Assembly (NCBI RefSeq): GCF_015905305.1
Contig: NZ_JADZLQ010000004.1
Coordinates: forward strand, 372,001 to 436,000
DNA from: Pinirhizobacter soli
GTDB taxonomy: Bacteria; Pseudomonadota; Gammaproteobacteria; Xanthomonadales; Rhodanobacteraceae
DNA length: 64,000 bases
Direction of reading: 5' to 3'
Shown here: piece by piece, positions 63,071-64,000 of the stretch
Numbering within the stretch: the stretch's first letter is position 1
Layout of the letters: every line of letters begins with the position of its first letter
Notes under the pieces: model-generated
The model's input: only the letters and a program-made list of their open reading frames with translations
The model's database searches: none
Told to the model about the DNA's origin: nothing
Position numbers and translations under genes: made by a program

Positions 63071-64000
63071 ATGGCTTCGCTCATTGCACGCAGCGCAGTA
63101 AACGGCCCGGTGACGTTGATCGAGCCCGTCGATGCGCAGCACCTGCCGAACGTCCGTGACAGGCTCACCAGTGCCCAGCAAGCCTGGCTTGATACCACGG
63201 GCTTCGATGGCTCCCCTGGCAGCGCCACCCTTCTCTCCGACAGCGAAGGCCGACTCGACCGCATCCTTGTGGGCGTCGACCCGAGCGATCCGATGTCCAG
63301 CCTGGGCGGCCTGCCCTATCGCCTGCCCGTGGGCAACTACGCTCTGTCAGGCGACGGCATGCCGATCGACGAATTCGCCGCCGCACTTGGCTGGGCGTTG
63401 GGCGCCTATCACTTCGGCCGCTATCGCAAAGCCCCGCGCCTGCCGGCAACACTGGTGCTGGTGGATGAAATGCTCGGCTCCCTGCAGCCGCTGGTGGACG
63501 CGACGCTCATCGTCCGCGACCTGGTGAATACCCCGGCCGAAGACATGGGCCCGGAAGAACTTTCAAACTTCGCCAAGACACTTGCTCGCGAACACGGCGC
63601 AAAGCTGCGCGACTGGATAGGCGACGAACTCCTTAGCGGGAATTTCCCCACCATCCACATGGTGGGCCGGGCCAGCCATCGCGAACCGCGCCTGATCGAA
63701 CTCACTTGGGGCGATCCATCCCACCCGAAGCTTGTAGTCGTGGGCAAGGGCGTGTGCTTCGACTCCGGCGGCCTGGACATCAAGCCCGCCGACGGCATGC
63801 GCTGGATGAAGAAGGACATGGGCGGCGCAGCCCACGCCATCGCGCTGGCCTCGCTGATCATGACCACGCGGCTGCCGGTGCGCCTGACGGTACTCATTGC
63901 CGCGGTCGAGAATTCCATCGCCGGCAACGCCATGCGCCCCGGCGACATCGTCCGCACCCGCGCCGGGCTGACGGTAGAGATCGACAACACCGACGCCGAA
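63071..64000 (+). CDS. M17 leucyl aminopeptidase family protein (3' end outside window)
   Basis: ATG 63071 has AAAGGAG upstream. At least 310 residues: a divergent N-terminal domain, then the M17 catalytic domain with VGKGVCFDSGGLDIKPADGM (metal ligands Lys and Asp), KKDMGGAAHAIALA, and the frame is cut at NTDAE of the NTDAEGR signature. It is a dinuclear-metal aminopeptidase acting on peptide N-termini in the cytoplasm. The N-terminal domain differs from PepA, so it is probably the second, PepB-like type. Confidence 0.93.
   Translation, partial: MASLIARSAVNGPVTLIEPVDAQHLPNVRDRLTSAQQAWLDTTGFDGSPGSATLLSDSEGRLDRILVGVDPSDPMSSLGGLPYRLPVGNYALSGDGMPIDEFAAALGWALGAYHFGRYRKAPRLPATLVLVDEMLGSLQPLVDATLIVRDLVNTPAEDMGPEELSNFAKTLAREHGAKLRDWIGDELLSGNFPTIHMVGRASHREPRLIELTWGDPSHPKLVVVGKGVCFDSGGLDIKPADGMRWMKKDMGGAAHAIALASLIMTTRLPVRLTVLIAAVENSIAGNAMRPGDIVRTRAGLTVEIDNTDAE

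Noticed and set aside
1-64000. CRISPR arrays, rRNA and tRNA genes
   Set aside because: No regularly spaced repeats and no recognisable cloverleaf or rRNA sequence seen by eye in the intergenic regions.

Overview
The window is high-GC gammaproteobacterial chromosome. The gene content (pbpC with an alpha-2-macroglobulin, split B12-dependent ribonucleotide reductase with a histone H1-like gene, short RHS 'tip' proteins of the EKVTYYYTD type, sedolisin with VCBS repeats, membrane Mrr-like protein) points to Xanthomonadales, most likely Rhodanobacteraceae (Luteibacter/Dyella-like). This placement is inference from gene content; no rRNA, tRNA or CRISPR array was seen.

Layout. 1-10.8 kb: a truncated trypsin-like protease, a TonB-C-domain protein, a large secreted S53 protease, and a TonB-dependent receptor translationally linked to a PHP metallohydrolase behind a strongly folded leader. 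10.8-19.1 kb: envelope defence operon (alpha-2-macroglobulin then PBP1C, with an MBL hydrolase upstream). 19.2-25.6 kb: FMN reductase, epimerase, GNAT, a MarR-DHA2 efflux pair, and a divergent AraC/SDR pair. 25.7-38.5 kb: patatin, TPR protein, SnoaL/XRE pair, EAL phosphodiesterase, LprI-like and Mrr-like membrane proteins, and small hypotheticals. 38.5-53.9 kb is an accessory segment: transposase and antitoxin-like relics, polB, a DUF922 protease, a split RHS toxin locus with two paralogous candidate immunity genes, an ECF sigma factor, and an operon whose first gene fuses an HsdM N-terminus to a membrane protein. 53.9-58.8 kb: nrdJ (with an intein), an H1-like gene and nrdJb. 59.1-64 kb: Do-like protease, PBP/LysM fusion, HAD phosphatase, and the start of an M17 aminopeptidase.

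The most interesting system is the RHS locus at 42.4-50.5 kb. A 1757-aa Sec-exported YD-repeat shell ends in tandem fibronectin-like domains and carries no toxin. The RHS core cap plus a PD-(D/E)xK-type nuclease tip is a separate exported protein, followed at once by two related ~262-aa proteins that look like duplicated immunity genes. Second is nrdJ: a 377-aa LAGLIDADG intein sits directly in front of the cysteine predicted to carry the thiyl radical, and two NrdR-like boxes 31 bp apart lie upstream. A family of palindromic REP-like repeats (core AGGGGTCAGAGTCAT) is scattered through the window, and two copies have been absorbed into coding sequence.
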